A stretch of 64,000 bases of DNA from Erythrobacter aurantius (lineage in GTDB: Bacteria > Pseudomonadota > Alphaproteobacteria > Sphingomonadales > Sphingomonadaceae), in contig NZ_CP090949.1 of assembly GCF_023823125.1 (NCBI RefSeq), positions 186,001-250,000 on the forward strand. The letters are read 5' to 3'. The notes below the pieces were generated by a model. It ran no database searches, had not been told where the DNA came from, and worked only from the letters and a program-made list of their open reading frames with translations. Positions 1 to 8,661 of this stretch are shown piece by piece. The position numbers and the translations under genes are program-made. How positions within the stretch are numbered: position 1 is the first letter of the stretch; each line of letters starts with the position of its first letter.

Positions 1-195
1 GACGGCGGCGAATTGATACTTGATGCGCGCGAACATCGCCTTGTTCTGCATGAGCTGCATGTCGGTGACGGTTTCGCCTTCGCCTGTCTCAAGGTCGATC
101 TTGGTCGTCTTGAGAAAGGCGATGATGCCGCGCACCAGCGAGACGACCACCATGATCACGAGGATCGCGAGCACCGGGATGAGGATGTAGTTCAT
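1..195 (-). CDS. Small membrane protein, HIG1-like, 3' end beyond window
   Basis: The reading frame starts with ATG at 195 and runs leftward off the window edge, giving 65 codons. It opens with one hydrophobic helix (MNYILIPVLAILVIMVVV) followed by a short polar segment with TTKIDLETGEG and MQLMQNKAMFARIKYQ. This pattern of a helix, a conserved polar loop and an expected second helix is that of the small twin-transmembrane HIG1-domain-like proteins common in sphingomonads. Their role is not settled; a link to respiratory complexes is inferred from HIG1 relatives. The second helix lies outside the window, so the assignment is tentative. It is followed downstream-to-upstream by gluQ on the same strand only 16 bases away. 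Confidence 0.6.
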   Translation of the reverse strand, partial: MNYILIPVLAILVIMVVVSLVRGIIAFLKTTKIDLETGEGETVTDMQLMQNKAMFARIKYQFAAV

Positions 196-211
196 GACAG
201 TCTAAATGGCC

Positions 212-1051
212 TCATCCTTGCGAAGTTCCACCCCCAATTATGTGCAACCGCAGTTGCTGTGCAAGCATCAGTCCGTCTTCCCCTGCTTCGCGCCGCGCAG
301 CGAGTGGAGGAGAGCCGCGCCGTTTGGCGAGCTTTTCGCCTTCCTCGTCAAGCAACAGCGGATGGTGGTGCCAGCGCGGCACCGGCAGGTCGAACAGCGC
401 CTGAAGCACGCGGTGGACATGGGTGCAGGCGAACAGGTCAGCCCCGCGCGTCACCAGAGTGACCCCATCCGCTGCATCGTCCAGCGTTACGGCAAGATGA
501 TAGCTTGCGGGCAAATCCTTCCGCAGCAGCACCACATCGCCAAGCTGGCAAAGATCGACCGGGGTCGTCCCGGCCAGCTCATCCTCCCACGCCAGAGGCC
601 CCGTCTGCTCCAGTGCCGCTGCCGCATCCAGCCGCCACGCGGGTGGACGAGCAGGATCAGGCGCAGTGCGCTTGCAGGTGCCGGGATAGATCAACCCGTC
701 GGAGCCCATCCGCGCCCCGGCTGCCTCGATTTCCTTGCGCGTGCAGGTGCAGGGATAAAGCAGCCCTATCGCCTTCAGCCGTTCAGCCGCTGCGACATAG
801 CCTTCGATCCGGGTCGATTGCGCGGGCACTTCCTCCCACTCCAACCCCAGCCATTCCAGATCGCAGCGGAATTCATCGGCGTATTCCGGGCGGGACCGCG
901 GCCCGTCGATATCCTCGATTCTGAGCAGGAAACGACCGCCCGCGTCCTTTGCCAGATCATGCGCGACAATCGCCGACAGGGCATGGCCCAGATGCAGCTG
1001 CCCGTTGGGACTGGGCGCGAACCGGGTCACGATTGGAGCGGCATCAGACAT
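212..1051 (-). CDS. gluQ: Glutamyl-Q tRNA(Asp) synthetase
   Basis: Predicted 279-residue enzyme that activates glutamate and attaches it to queuosine in the anticodon of tRNA-Asp. It is a truncated paralogue of glutamyl-tRNA synthetase without the anticodon-binding domain. The class I signature is clear: RFAPSPNGQLHLGHA near residue 10 contains the HLGH motif, and KLAKRRG near the C-terminus stands for KMSKS. A zinc-site pattern CTCTRKEIE followed later by YPGTC is also present. An upstream ATG at 1075 is in frame, but MSDAAPIVTRFAP at 1051 matches the usual family start, so I chose 1051. queC, needed to make the queuosine precursor, is found at 36.1 kb. Confidence 0.92.
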   Translation of the reverse strand: MSDAAPIVTRFAPSPNGQLHLGHALSAIVAHDLAKDAGGRFLLRIEDIDGPRSRPEYADEFRCDLEWLGLEWEEVPAQSTRIEGYVAAAERLKAIGLLYPCTCTRKEIEAAGARMGSDGLIYPGTCKRTAPDPARPPAWRLDAAAALEQTGPLAWEDELAGTTPVDLCQLGDVVLLRKDLPASYHLAVTLDDAADGVTLVTRGADLFACTHVHRVLQALFDLPVPRWHHHPLLLDEEGEKLAKRRGSPPLAARREAGEDGLMLAQQLRLHIIGGGTSQG

Positions 1052-1085
1052 GCCCTGCCCAATGCCACAGGACATATCATTGCGC

Positions 1086-1121
1086 TATCCACAGCTTCTC
1101 AACAGCCTGTCCCTGTGGATA
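1086..1121. promoter_or_regulatory. Inverted pair of DnaA-box-like sites
   Basis: TATCCACAG at 1086-1094 and its exact reverse complement CTGTGGATA at 1113-1121 form a 9-base inverted repeat with an 18-base spacer. Each arm matches eight of nine positions of the DnaA box TTATNCACA. The pair lies between the divergent gluQ and HNH genes, in the only promoter-sized gap here. DnaA control or titration is an inference; a generic operator is equally possible. Confidence 0.35.
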
Positions 1122-1193
1122 TGCCGGGTGTAACGGCTTTGACTCTTTTCCTTGTCACGGCATGTTCCATTCAATCAGGGAGGAACAGCAAAC

Positions 1194-1802
1194 GTGTTTC
1201 AAGCCGAACTGATAGAAAAGGCCGCGCGGTTCCGCAGTGCCGAGCATGATCCGACATCCAATCTGTCGGCTTGCCCTGCGCTTGTGCTGAATGCCGATTA
1301 CACCCCGCTGTCCTATTACCCTTTGAGCCTGTGGCCCTGGCAGACTGCGATCAAGGCAGTGTTCCTTGATCGGGTGGATATCGTCGCAAGCTATGACCGC
1401 GAAGTGCATTCGCCCAGCCTAGACATGAAGATCCCGAGCGTGATCGCGCTGCGTCAGTATGTGAAGCAGAGCGAATTTCCCGCTTTCACCCGCTTCAACG
1501 TGTTCCTGCGCGATCGCTTTCAGTGTCAGTATTGCGGCAGCCACGAAAACCTGACTTTCGATCACGTGATCCCGCGCCGACTTGGCGGGCGCACCACGTG
1601 GGAAAACATCATCACCGCCTGCGGCCCGTGCAACATGAAGAAGGGCGGCCGCACGCCGTCACAGGCGCATATGCCGGTGCAGATGAAGCCGATCCGCCCG
1701 ACCAGCTGGCAGTTGCAGCAGCACGGCAAGCTGTTCCCGCCCAATTACCTGCACGAAACGTGGCGGGACTGGCTTTACTGGGATATCGAGCTGGAAGCGT
1801 AG
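1194..1802 (+). CDS. HNH endonuclease family protein
   Basis: A 202-residue protein of the HNH family found next to housekeeping genes in many alphaproteobacteria. The N-terminal half carries a conserved PALVLNADYTPLSYYPLSLW segment. The C-terminal nuclease fold shows the zinc cysteines CQYC and CGPCN flanking LTFDHVIPRRLGG, where the DH pair is the metal and catalytic site. I prefer GTG at 1194 because GGGAGG lies about ten bases upstream; a TTG at 1152 would add 14 residues without a ribosome site. Its biological role is not known. Invasion defence is unlikely given its stand-alone conserved context; that is inference. It converges with the MFS gene with a six-base gap. Confidence 0.82.
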   Translation: MFQAELIEKAARFRSAEHDPTSNLSACPALVLNADYTPLSYYPLSLWPWQTAIKAVFLDRVDIVASYDREVHSPSLDMKIPSVIALRQYVKQSEFPAFTRFNVFLRDRFQCQYCGSHENLTFDHVIPRRLGGRTTWENIITACGPCNMKKGGRTPSQAHMPVQMKPIRPTSWQLQQHGKLFPPNYLHETWRDWLYWDIELEA

Positions 1803-1808
1803 AGCCTG

Positions 1809-3329
1809 TCAGCTGGCCGAATTGGCCACCATATCCTGTTGCAAGGTGCGCCCGGCCAGCAGGTAATGCAGCGCCGCCCAGCCATAGCCGCAGACAAAGA
1901 TCACGATCGACCATTGCAGTCCCCGCGCCTCGGCACTGGAGCAGGCTTCGAGCGTGGTAAGGCTGGCCGCGTCGAGCAGCGCCCTTGCATCGGGTACAAG
2001 CGCCAGCAGCGGCTGGCACGCTTCCAGCGTCAGACCCATGCCATAGCCGCTGAGGAACACCGTCTTCAGGAATGTCGACAATATCCCGATCAGCGGCGGA
2101 CCCAGTCCGTAGCCGAGCAGATTGACGACAAACAGCGTGATCGCCACCGATGTCGCGCGCATCCGGCTGTCAACGACGCCGCCCGACACCGCATACATCG
2201 GGCCGAGATAGAAATAGTGGATCATCGCCGCGATCATCAGCGGAGGCATCGCCAGCCACAGATTGTCCACCAGAAACCCGAAGGCATAGAGCGGGACCGA
2301 AGCCGCCATGCCGATTGCCGGGAGCCATGCCAGCGCCTTGGGATGGCGTTGTGACATCCTGTCGGCCAGCCAGCCCGAACTGAACACGCCCAGCGCCGCC
2401 ATCACCCCCAGAATGATCCCGAACAGCAGCGACGCCGTCTGGATCGAAAGGCCGTGGGTGCGGATCAGGAAAGAGGTGGTGAACTGCCCCACGCCATAGC
2501 CGACGAACGATGCCAGCATCGCCCCCATAACGACATGGCGATAGGCCGGCTTCTTGATCAGGACGGCCAGGGCTTCGCTGAAACTCGCTTTTTCGAGGCC
2601 CTGCAACGATGCCGGATCGGTGTAGCCACGCGGCGGTTCCTTGATTGTGCGCCAGACAATCAGCGACAGCAGCACACCCGGAACCCCCACCACGACAAAC
2701 GCCACCCGCCAGCCTTCGACCTGGCTCCAGTCGAGATTGCCGAACAAAAAACCGATGCCGATTGCGTTGACGAAATTGCCGAATTCGGCTCCGTCCAGAC
2801 CCGCCAACTGCCCTCCGAAGATCGAAGCGAACATACCGCCCAGCGGAACGCCGAGGGCATAGATCGAAACCGCCGTGGCCCGCCGCGACGGCTTGAAGTA
2901 ATCGGCGATCAGCGATTGCGCAGGCGGAGTGCAGCCGGCCTCGCCAATGCTGACGCCCACGCGAAACAGGAACAGCATCAGGAACGACATGGCGAAGCCG
3001 CACAGCGCGGTGAACAGGCTCCATATGGCAACAGCCCAGGCGATTATCGCCACCCGGTTGTAACGCTCCGCGCCGCGCGCGATCGGAATGCCGAGGAAGG
3101 TGTAAAGCACCGCGAACGCAGGCCCGCCGAGCAGCCCCATCTGCCAATCCTCCAGCCCGAAGCTCAGTTTGATTGGCTCTGTCAGGATGTTGACGATGGT
3201 GCGATCGATGAAGTTGAAGATGTAGACGACCAGCAACGCCCCGAGGACATAGGATCGATAGGCAGGCGTTCCAAAACCTTCGGATGCAGGATGCGCCTGC
3301 GCGGGCGCTTCCACCGTCGAATCAGCCAT
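1809..3329 (-). CDS. MFS transporter, spinster-like
   Basis: A 506-residue inner-membrane transporter of the major facilitator superfamily with about twelve hydrophobic helices. The N-terminal helix VVYIFNFIDRTIVNIL and the region GEAGCTPPAQSLIADYF are typical of the spinster-like group common in sphingomonads. The substrate cannot be read from the sequence. Family members are thought to move lipids, organic acids or drugs. The start at MADSTVEAP (3329) is supported by GGGAGAGTT immediately upstream; longer in-frame starts lack a ribosome site. A second protein of the same type is encoded at 34.4 kb. It is monocistronic here, with a divergent ion channel gene upstream. Confidence 0.87.
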   Translation of the reverse strand: MADSTVEAPAQAHPASEGFGTPAYRSYVLGALLVVYIFNFIDRTIVNILTEPIKLSFGLEDWQMGLLGGPAFAVLYTFLGIPIARGAERYNRVAIIAWAVAIWSLFTALCGFAMSFLMLFLFRVGVSIGEAGCTPPAQSLIADYFKPSRRATAVSIYALGVPLGGMFASIFGGQLAGLDGAEFGNFVNAIGIGFLFGNLDWSQVEGWRVAFVVVGVPGVLLSLIVWRTIKEPPRGYTDPASLQGLEKASFSEALAVLIKKPAYRHVVMGAMLASFVGYGVGQFTTSFLIRTHGLSIQTASLLFGIILGVMAALGVFSSGWLADRMSQRHPKALAWLPAIGMAASVPLYAFGFLVDNLWLAMPPLMIAAMIHYFYLGPMYAVSGGVVDSRMRATSVAITLFVVNLLGYGLGPPLIGILSTFLKTVFLSGYGMGLTLEACQPLLALVPDARALLDAASLTTLEACSSAEARGLQWSIVIFVCGYGWAALHYLLAGRTLQQDMVANSAS

Positions 3330-3534
3330 AACTCTCCCATGCGCGATTCTCATGCCGGGGTGGGCCGGAACAATTCCCGGTCGCCGCATGGCTGCGCTGC
3401 GCACACTCTCTAGCCTTTCGCGTTCCGCGTAAAGCCTTCCGAATGCAGATGGCGCAAAACTCGGCGGGACTCGGTTTTCCGGGATATTGAACTGGAAGCT
3501 TGATAATCCGGCCTTCCGGGACGAGGCTGATCAA

Positions 3535-3966
3535 ATGATCACTCTCATTCTGGCCGTTGCGCTGATCGCAGCGACGATCTTCATCCATTATGAAACCCTG
3601 CGGCTCGCATCGCTGGGCGCAACCGATCTCAACGTAAGGCCCCGGATGCGCATGGTGATGATGCTGAGCGCAGCCATGCTATCGCACATCATCCACATTG
3701 CGCTCTACGCTGCGGGTTACTTGCTGCTCGAACACAATTTCGAACTCGGAACCATCGCCGGGCAGACGGCGGGCATTTACGACGACGCGTTCTATTTTTC
3801 GATCACAAGCTACACCACGCTGGGTATCGGGGACATCTATCCCAGCGGTCAGATAAGATTGTTGAGCGGAATCGAGGCGCTGAACGGTCTGGTGATGATC
3901 ACCTGGACCGCATCCATGACCTATCTCCACATGGAAAGATACTGGAACCGCGACACCGGTAACTGA
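3535..3966 (+). CDS. Two-transmembrane ion channel, potassium type
   Basis: A 143-residue membrane protein of the ion channel 2 family. Helix one (ITLILAVALIAATIFIHYE) is followed by a second hydrophobic stretch, a pore loop with SITSYTTLGIGDIYPSG and a last helix. TTLGIGDIYP resembles the potassium selectivity filter TxGxGD, although TLGIGD is not canonical TVGYGD. An ATG at 3487 would add 16 residues, but ATG at 3535 is preceded by GAGG and starts the first helix. No regulatory RCK domain is attached. The gene converges with kynU, leaving 11 bases between stop codons. Ion specificity remains an inference. Confidence 0.72.
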   Translation: MITLILAVALIAATIFIHYETLRLASLGATDLNVRPRMRMVMMLSAAMLSHIIHIALYAAGYLLLEHNFELGTIAGQTAGIYDDAFYFSITSYTTLGIGDIYPSGQIRLLSGIEALNGLVMITWTASMTYLHMERYWNRDTGN

Positions 3967-3977
3967 CGTAGTTGGTT

Positions 3978-5195
3978 TTACGTAACCGCCGCCCGCTGGC
4001 GGAATTCCGGGCGGCGCCATTCGTCGCTTGCAAGCACTTCAGACAGGTGGCGCGCGGCATCGGCAATGTCGGCAAACCGCAGATAGGCGGGCGCAAATCC
4101 CAGACGCAGGATGTCAGGCGCACGGAAATCGCCGATCACGCCGCGCACGATCAGAGCCTGACAGATGGCATAGGCATCCGGGTGGTGGAAACTCAATTGG
4201 CTGCCGCGCCGGTCGCTTTGGGCGGGGGAAACCAGTTCGTGCAGCACGCCCAGTTCTCCAAGGCATTCGAGGAAGAATTCCGACAACGCGCGTGACTTGG
4301 CGTACAGTCGATCAACCCCGATCTCCGCGATCAGATCGACACCCACTTCCAGCGCGGTCAGGCCAAGGATCGGCGACGTGCCGCATTGCAGCCGCTCAAT
4401 CCCCGGCGCGGGCTCATACTCGTCCGAAAAGGCGAACGGGCGCGCATGGCCGAACCAGCCGGTCAGCGGCTGTTTCAGCTCCGCGTGATGGCGCTGCGCG
4501 ACAAAGGCGAAGGCGGGCGCTCCGGGGCCGCCGCACAGATATTTGTAACCGCAGCCGGTGGCGAAATCGGCACCGACACCATTCAGGTCAACAGGCAGGG
4601 CTCCGGTCGAATGCGAAAGGTCCCATAGCACCAGCGCGCCTGCATCATGGGCGGCTTTGGTCAGCGCGGCCATGTCGAAGATCTCGCCGGTCTTGTAATG
4701 CGCGTGGGTGAGCATCAGCAGCGCGACGTCTTCGTCCAGCGCGTCCAGCATCCGGTCGCGAGAGGCAAGCCGCTGCGTTGCCAGACCTTGCCGCTCCAGC
4801 CCTTCGATCATGTAGATGTCGGTCGGGAAATTGCCCGGCTCGGACAGGATGACCTTCCTGCCGGGGCGCATTTGCAGCGCGGCGGCGATCAGCTTGAACA
4901 GGTTCACGCTCACCGTGTCGCAGGCGATAACCTCTTGCGGGGCCGCACCGATGAGCGGCGCGATCTTGGCGCCGACGCGGCTGCCCATGTTGAACCATTC
5001 CGCATCGTTCCAGCTGCGGATCAACCCATCGCCCCATTCCTGCTCCACCACACGGCGCATCGCATCAGGCGTGGCCTTGGGCAGGCAGCCGAGCGAGTTG
5101 CCGTCGAGGTAGATCACACCTTCGGGCACATGGAACCGATCACGATAGGGGCCAAGCGGATCGGCGGCATCGAGTTCGCGGGCGCGGTTCATCAT
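3978..5195 (-). CDS. kynU: Kynureninase
   Basis: A 405-residue PLP enzyme cleaving kynurenine to anthranilate and alanine, the third step of this operon. Visible features include IYLDGNSLGCLP near the N-terminus, the aspartate loop VLWDLSHSTGALPVDL and the PLP lysine in GCGYKYLCGGPG. Length fits the family (about 400-420). The start at ATGATGAAC (5195) overlaps the kynB stop by four bases, indicating translational coupling; the reading frame remains open far upstream inside kynB but without support. The operon order kynA-kynB-kynU supports the assignment. No hydroxylase or 3-hydroxyanthranilate dioxygenase gene lies nearby, so anthranilate is the apparent end product. Confidence 0.93.
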   Translation of the reverse strand: MMNRARELDAADPLGPYRDRFHVPEGVIYLDGNSLGCLPKATPDAMRRVVEQEWGDGLIRSWNDAEWFNMGSRVGAKIAPLIGAAPQEVIACDTVSVNLFKLIAAALQMRPGRKVILSEPGNFPTDIYMIEGLERQGLATQRLASRDRMLDALDEDVALLMLTHAHYKTGEIFDMAALTKAAHDAGALVLWDLSHSTGALPVDLNGVGADFATGCGYKYLCGGPGAPAFAFVAQRHHAELKQPLTGWFGHARPFAFSDEYEPAPGIERLQCGTSPILGLTALEVGVDLIAEIGVDRLYAKSRALSEFFLECLGELGVLHELVSPAQSDRRGSQLSFHHPDAYAICQALIVRGVIGDFRAPDILRLGFAPAYLRFADIADAARHLSEVLASDEWRRPEFRQRAAVT

Positions 5196-5827
5196 GGCAG
5201 TTCCCTCAGGATCGCGCGCACAGGTGACGCGTCTCCGCCAACGATCGGCAGCGGCAGGGCGATCAATTCGTACCAGCCGGGCGAAACGTGATCGAGCACC
5301 AACCCTTCGAGCACGCGGATATCGTGCTTGAGCACCGCCAGATGCGCATCCATCGTCTTGGAGCTTTGCGGGTCGATCGAAGGGCCGTCCAGCCCGACCA
5401 GCTTCACCCCCTGCGCCGCCAGCCACTCGATCGTCTCGGGCGCAATCGCGGTGGTATCCTCGGGCCAGTGATCATGCGGGAATTTGTCAAAGGTGCGGAA
5501 CAGCACCCGGTCAGCCGAATGGAGGTGCGGCAGGTCGCCCACTTCAATCAACTGCCCCACCCCGCGCGCATCCACCACCAGACATTTGCCGAGGTAGGGC
5601 TCCAGCGTGACGCTCGCGATATCGGGGGCGGTCTGCGAATAATGCAGCGGCGCATCGGCATGCGCACCGGAATGGGTCGAAAGGGTCAGGGCCGAGACAT
5701 TGACCGGCGAACCTTCCTCCATCTGCCATGTGCGCGCCTGCTCGAAAGCGGTGTCCCCCGGCCATACCGGAAGGCCGGGGCGAAGCGGCTGCGAAATATC
5801 CCAGATGCGCGGCGTTGCCCCCGCCAT
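5192..5827 (-). CDS. kynB: Kynurenine formamidase
   Basis: A 211-residue metal-dependent hydrolase of the cyclase family that converts N-formylkynurenine to kynurenine and formate. The zinc motif is visible as LSTHSGAHADAPLHY, matching HxGxHxDxPxH, and the N-terminus IWDISQPLRPGLPVWPGD is typical of the KynB type. Its ATG shares one base with the kynA stop codon, and its stop overlaps the kynU start, so the three genes are tightly coupled. Length and context both match known bacterial KynB proteins. Confidence rests on the motif plus the gene order. Confidence 0.94.
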   Translation of the reverse strand: MAGATPRIWDISQPLRPGLPVWPGDTAFEQARTWQMEEGSPVNVSALTLSTHSGAHADAPLHYSQTAPDIASVTLEPYLGKCLVVDARGVGQLIEVGDLPHLHSADRVLFRTFDKFPHDHWPEDTTAIAPETIEWLAAQGVKLVGLDGPSIDPQSSKTMDAHLAVLKHDIRVLEGLVLDHVSPGWYELIALPLPIVGGDASPVRAILRELP

Positions 5828-6618
5828 CAGATCGCCGTCCTGACGCTCAAGAGTTCGGGGAAGAACGCCTGCTTCAGCACCCCTGCGAGATAGGGCACGC
5901 CGGGTGTGCCGCCCGTTCCTTTCTTGAAGCCGATGATCCGCTCGACAGTCTTGAGATGGCCGAACCGCCAGCGTTGGAAATGGTATTCGAGGTCCACCAG
6001 CTTTTCAGCGAGCTCGTACAAATCCCAATGCGGTTTGGGATCGCGGTAGATCTCCGCCCAGGCGGCTTCGACGCTGCTATCGTGTTCGTAGACACCGTTC
6101 AGTGCCCTTTCAGTCACCTTAGGGTCGATTGCGAAACCACGCTTTGCGAGCAACCGGATCGCGCTGTCATAGAGGCTTGCACGGCCCATTTCCGCCTCCA
6201 GCCGCTGCGACCAGTCGCCGGTTTCACGGTGCAGGCGAATGTGTTTTGCATCGCGCCCGCCAAGCATGAATTCCATCATCCGGTACTGAGCCGACTGGAA
6301 CCCGCTGGACGATCCCAGGTGCGGGCGAATGCGGGAATAATCGTGCGGAGTCATGGTGCTAAGCACGTCCCAGCTCTGGATCAGCTGCTGCTGTGCCCGC
6401 GCCACCCGCGCCAGCATCTTGAACGCCGGTCGCAAATCGTCCGCCTCGATGCACTCCCGAGCCGCGGTCAATTCATGCAGGCACAGCTTGAGCCAAAGCT
6501 CGCTCGCCTGATGGACGATGATAAAGAGCATCTCGTCATGCGCGCCCGACGAGGGATGCTGGGCGGCAAGGATCTTCTCGAGATCGAGATAGCTTGAATA
6601 GGTTACGCCTGAAGCCAT
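5827..6618 (-). CDS. kynA: Tryptophan 2,3-dioxygenase
   Basis: A 263-residue haem dioxygenase opening the indole ring of tryptophan to give N-formylkynurenine. Recognisable family segments are TYSSYLDLEKILAAQHP at the start, DEMLFIIVHQASELWLK, and FRWRFGHLKTVERIIG-like sequence near the end (here WRFGHLKTVERI with the haem-region histidine). Bacterial TDO proteins are usually 260-300 residues. It is the first gene of kynABU. A DUF4112 gene ends 36 bases upstream on the same strand and may share the transcript. No Lrp/AsnC-type kynR regulator, often found beside kyn genes, is present in this window. Confidence 0.94.
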   Translation of the reverse strand: MASGVTYSSYLDLEKILAAQHPSSGAHDEMLFIIVHQASELWLKLCLHELTAARECIEADDLRPAFKMLARVARAQQQLIQSWDVLSTMTPHDYSRIRPHLGSSSGFQSAQYRMMEFMLGGRDAKHIRLHRETGDWSQRLEAEMGRASLYDSAIRLLAKRGFAIDPKVTERALNGVYEHDSSVEAAWAEIYRDPKPHWDLYELAEKLVDLEYHFQRWRFGHLKTVERIIGFKKGTGGTPGVPYLAGVLKQAFFPELLSVRTAI

Positions 6619-6654
6619 GCGGCATGCCCTAGCGTCTTGGCGCGCGCGCGCAAA

Positions 6655-7098
6655 CTATCCTTCGATGATCCGTGTTTCGGGATGATGCTTGTCGAGGTGT
6701 TTCTTGATGATCCGCAGGTTCCGGCTGTTGGACCGAAACACGAAGTCGGCGGCGTCGCCCACCACGGGGACAAGTCCGAGCGCAGCATCGAACGCGACAT
6801 TGGCGCCCATGCGGGTGAGATGCCATTTCGACATCCCCAGATTGCGTGCTTCCCACACCATGTAGGCACCCAGAGCGGTGGTCACGATGTCGCCCAGCAC
6901 AGGTACCAAACCTACAAGCGCATCCAGGCCGACCGGCACGTTCACACCGGGAATTCGGAAGCTGCGTTCCAGAAGGAATTCAACCGCTTCCACCCGCGCT
7001 CGAACCGATGCCGGGTCATTACCGGTCGGCAGCGACACACCGACTATGCGCGGGCCGTCGCCCGTCTTGTCGAATGCAGGTCCAGTAGAAGAGTTCAT
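6655..7098 (-). CDS. DUF4112 family protein
   Basis: A 147-residue protein of a widespread family of unknown function. The family pattern is present twice as LVGLVPVLGDIVTTALGAYMVWEA and ALGLVPVVGDAADFVFRSN-like segments, which form two amphipathic or membrane-associated helices around G-[LV]-VP-V-x-GD motifs. The N-terminus is polar, the C-terminus basic (IIKKHLDKHHPE). The start is well supported by GGAGGGAAGGAGG just upstream of ATG at 7098. It sits between an orphan solute-binding lipoprotein gene and kynA, all leftward, but no functional link can be shown. Confidence 0.85.
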   Translation of the reverse strand: MNSSTGPAFDKTGDGPRIVGVSLPTGNDPASVRARVEAVEFLLERSFRIPGVNVPVGLDALVGLVPVLGDIVTTALGAYMVWEARNLGMSKWHLTRMGANVAFDAALGLVPVVGDAADFVFRSNSRNLRIIKKHLDKHHPETRIIEG

Positions 7099-7116
7099 TG
7101 TTGCCTCCTTCCCTCC

Positions 7117-8586
7117 TTAGGTGGTGGGTTGAGAGAGCGGGAACAAGGGGTGCAGCCCCCAAGGGTTGGGTTCGTACCCGTTGACTCCCCCGCGAACCAG
7201 CGACCAGCGCACCGGCACACCCAAGGGAATAAATACCTCGGCGGCCACCAATTCGGCATGCGCCTCAGCCAGCAATTGCTGTTTCGCCTCGGCATCCTTG
7301 AGCGTGAGCGATTCCCGCACCAGAGCATCCGCCGCGCGCGAACACAGCCCGATATCAAGCGAGCAATTGAACTGGTTGAGGAACCAACGCGGCGAGGAAT
7401 AGCGTGCAAGCCGATCCCAGAATTCGACATCCGCTCCTTGGCCAAGCCCAACACGGACAGTCGTGACACCGATGGACTGCCAAGCGCTCTCCAGCTGCTG
7501 GAACATTATGTCGCTACCCGGTCCGTCCGGAAGGCCAAGGCGGACCACCGCATCTCGGCCAGTCGCCCCTTCCCATTGCCCGATACGCTGCCGCGCGCGT
7601 GTTCTGCGCTCGTCAAGCGACTGGTCAGCCCAGCGCGACACAGGATATTGCACCGGAGAAAACAGGTCCGGGGGCACAATCCAAGTGCTGGAACGCCAAC
7701 CACCAAGGCCGAATGGTCGGATAAAATCCTCACGATCAATTGCCATGGACAATGCCTCGCGGCGTGCGGGATCGGACAGCACCCCCTCGCCCCTACGGAT
7801 CACGAGCCCGAACAGGCCGAGCGCCGGGTCTACCTGCACGGTTCCCCGTGAAAGGGGGCCGAGCTGCGCCATGGGGAAAGTGACGATATCGCCGCCCAGC
7901 AAAAGATCGACTTCGCCGTCCGAAAATGCATCGACAGCCGCCCTGCCCGGCAACGCACGCACGATCACATTGCGGGAAAGGTCTTCCCAGTCCTCGGTGG
8001 TCGGAAGGCCGCGATCCTGCGGGGGAATTGCGGCCAGTCGCGCGATCGGCTCATTGGCTTCGCGCTCGAGCGACATTGGCCCGGCCCCACTCCCGCGCCG
8101 GTCAAAACCCAGTTCCGGTTGAGCAAGTAACCGGAGAAATTCAGGCATGGGCCCTGACAGGCGCAGTTCGACCACCCGGCCTGTCATTGCACGGATTTCA
8201 GTCACCTTGGCCAGATCAAGACCCAACGATGTACCTTCGAGCCGCCGGATCGATTCGCGCAGCATGGTGCGGACTTCTACCGCCGCAATCGGCTCACCAT
8301 CGGGCCAGTCGGTATTGCGCAGCCTGAAAATGTAGCTCAAGCCGTCATCGGTAACGATCCAGCGTTCGGCGATTGCCGGAACAACCTGTCCGGTCGGATC
8401 AAGCGCAACAAGGCCCTCATTGGTTGCCGCCTGTACATGTTGTCCGCCCACCGAAAGACGAACACCTGACTGGAACAGGTCTTCGGGTTCGCCGATAATG
8501 GCGACATTCAGCGGGCCGCGATCGGAGGCACCGTCGCAGGCGAGCAACGCGAAAATCAATGAGAAAAGAGGCAGGAATCGGCTCAC
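7117..8586 (-). CDS. ABC-type peptide-binding lipoprotein, family 5
   Basis: A 489-residue periplasmic solute-binding protein of family 5 (DppA/OppA type). The N-terminus SRFLPLFSLIFALLAC is a lipoprotein signal with the lipobox LLAC, cysteine at residue 17. Following regions match the family: GLVALDPTGQVVPAIAERW, and WRSSTWIVPPDLF in the middle. The start codon is GTG with only a weak GAG upstream. No permease or ATPase gene is next to it, so it is an orphan receptor or feeds a transporter encoded elsewhere. Substrate is unknown. It is 18 bases upstream of the DUF4112 gene on the same strand. Confidence 0.85.
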   Translation of the reverse strand: MSRFLPLFSLIFALLACDGASDRGPLNVAIIGEPEDLFQSGVRLSVGGQHVQAATNEGLVALDPTGQVVPAIAERWIVTDDGLSYIFRLRNTDWPDGEPIAAVEVRTMLRESIRRLEGTSLGLDLAKVTEIRAMTGRVVELRLSGPMPEFLRLLAQPELGFDRRGSGAGPMSLEREANEPIARLAAIPPQDRGLPTTEDWEDLSRNVIVRALPGRAAVDAFSDGEVDLLLGGDIVTFPMAQLGPLSRGTVQVDPALGLFGLVIRRGEGVLSDPARREALSMAIDREDFIRPFGLGGWRSSTWIVPPDLFSPVQYPVSRWADQSLDERRTRARQRIGQWEGATGRDAVVRLGLPDGPGSDIMFQQLESAWQSIGVTTVRVGLGQGADVEFWDRLARYSSPRWFLNQFNCSLDIGLCSRAADALVRESLTLKDAEAKQQLLAEAHAELVAAEVFIPLGVPVRWSLVRGGVNGYEPNPWGLHPLFPLSQPTT

Positions 8587-8661
8587 CTCGATTGACTAGC
8601 AGCTTAAGGGCTGCAGGTCAGCGCGAAGTGAACTGGATATTCGCAGCAATCGCCAACGATA

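Noticed and set aside
1152..1193. Longer HNH start at TTG 1152
   Set aside because: No ribosome site there; GTG 1194 has GGGAGG at good spacing.
1194..1802. HNH gene as part of a restriction or CRISPR system
   Set aside because: No methylase, specificity or Cas gene nearby; neighbours are gluQ and an MFS transporter.
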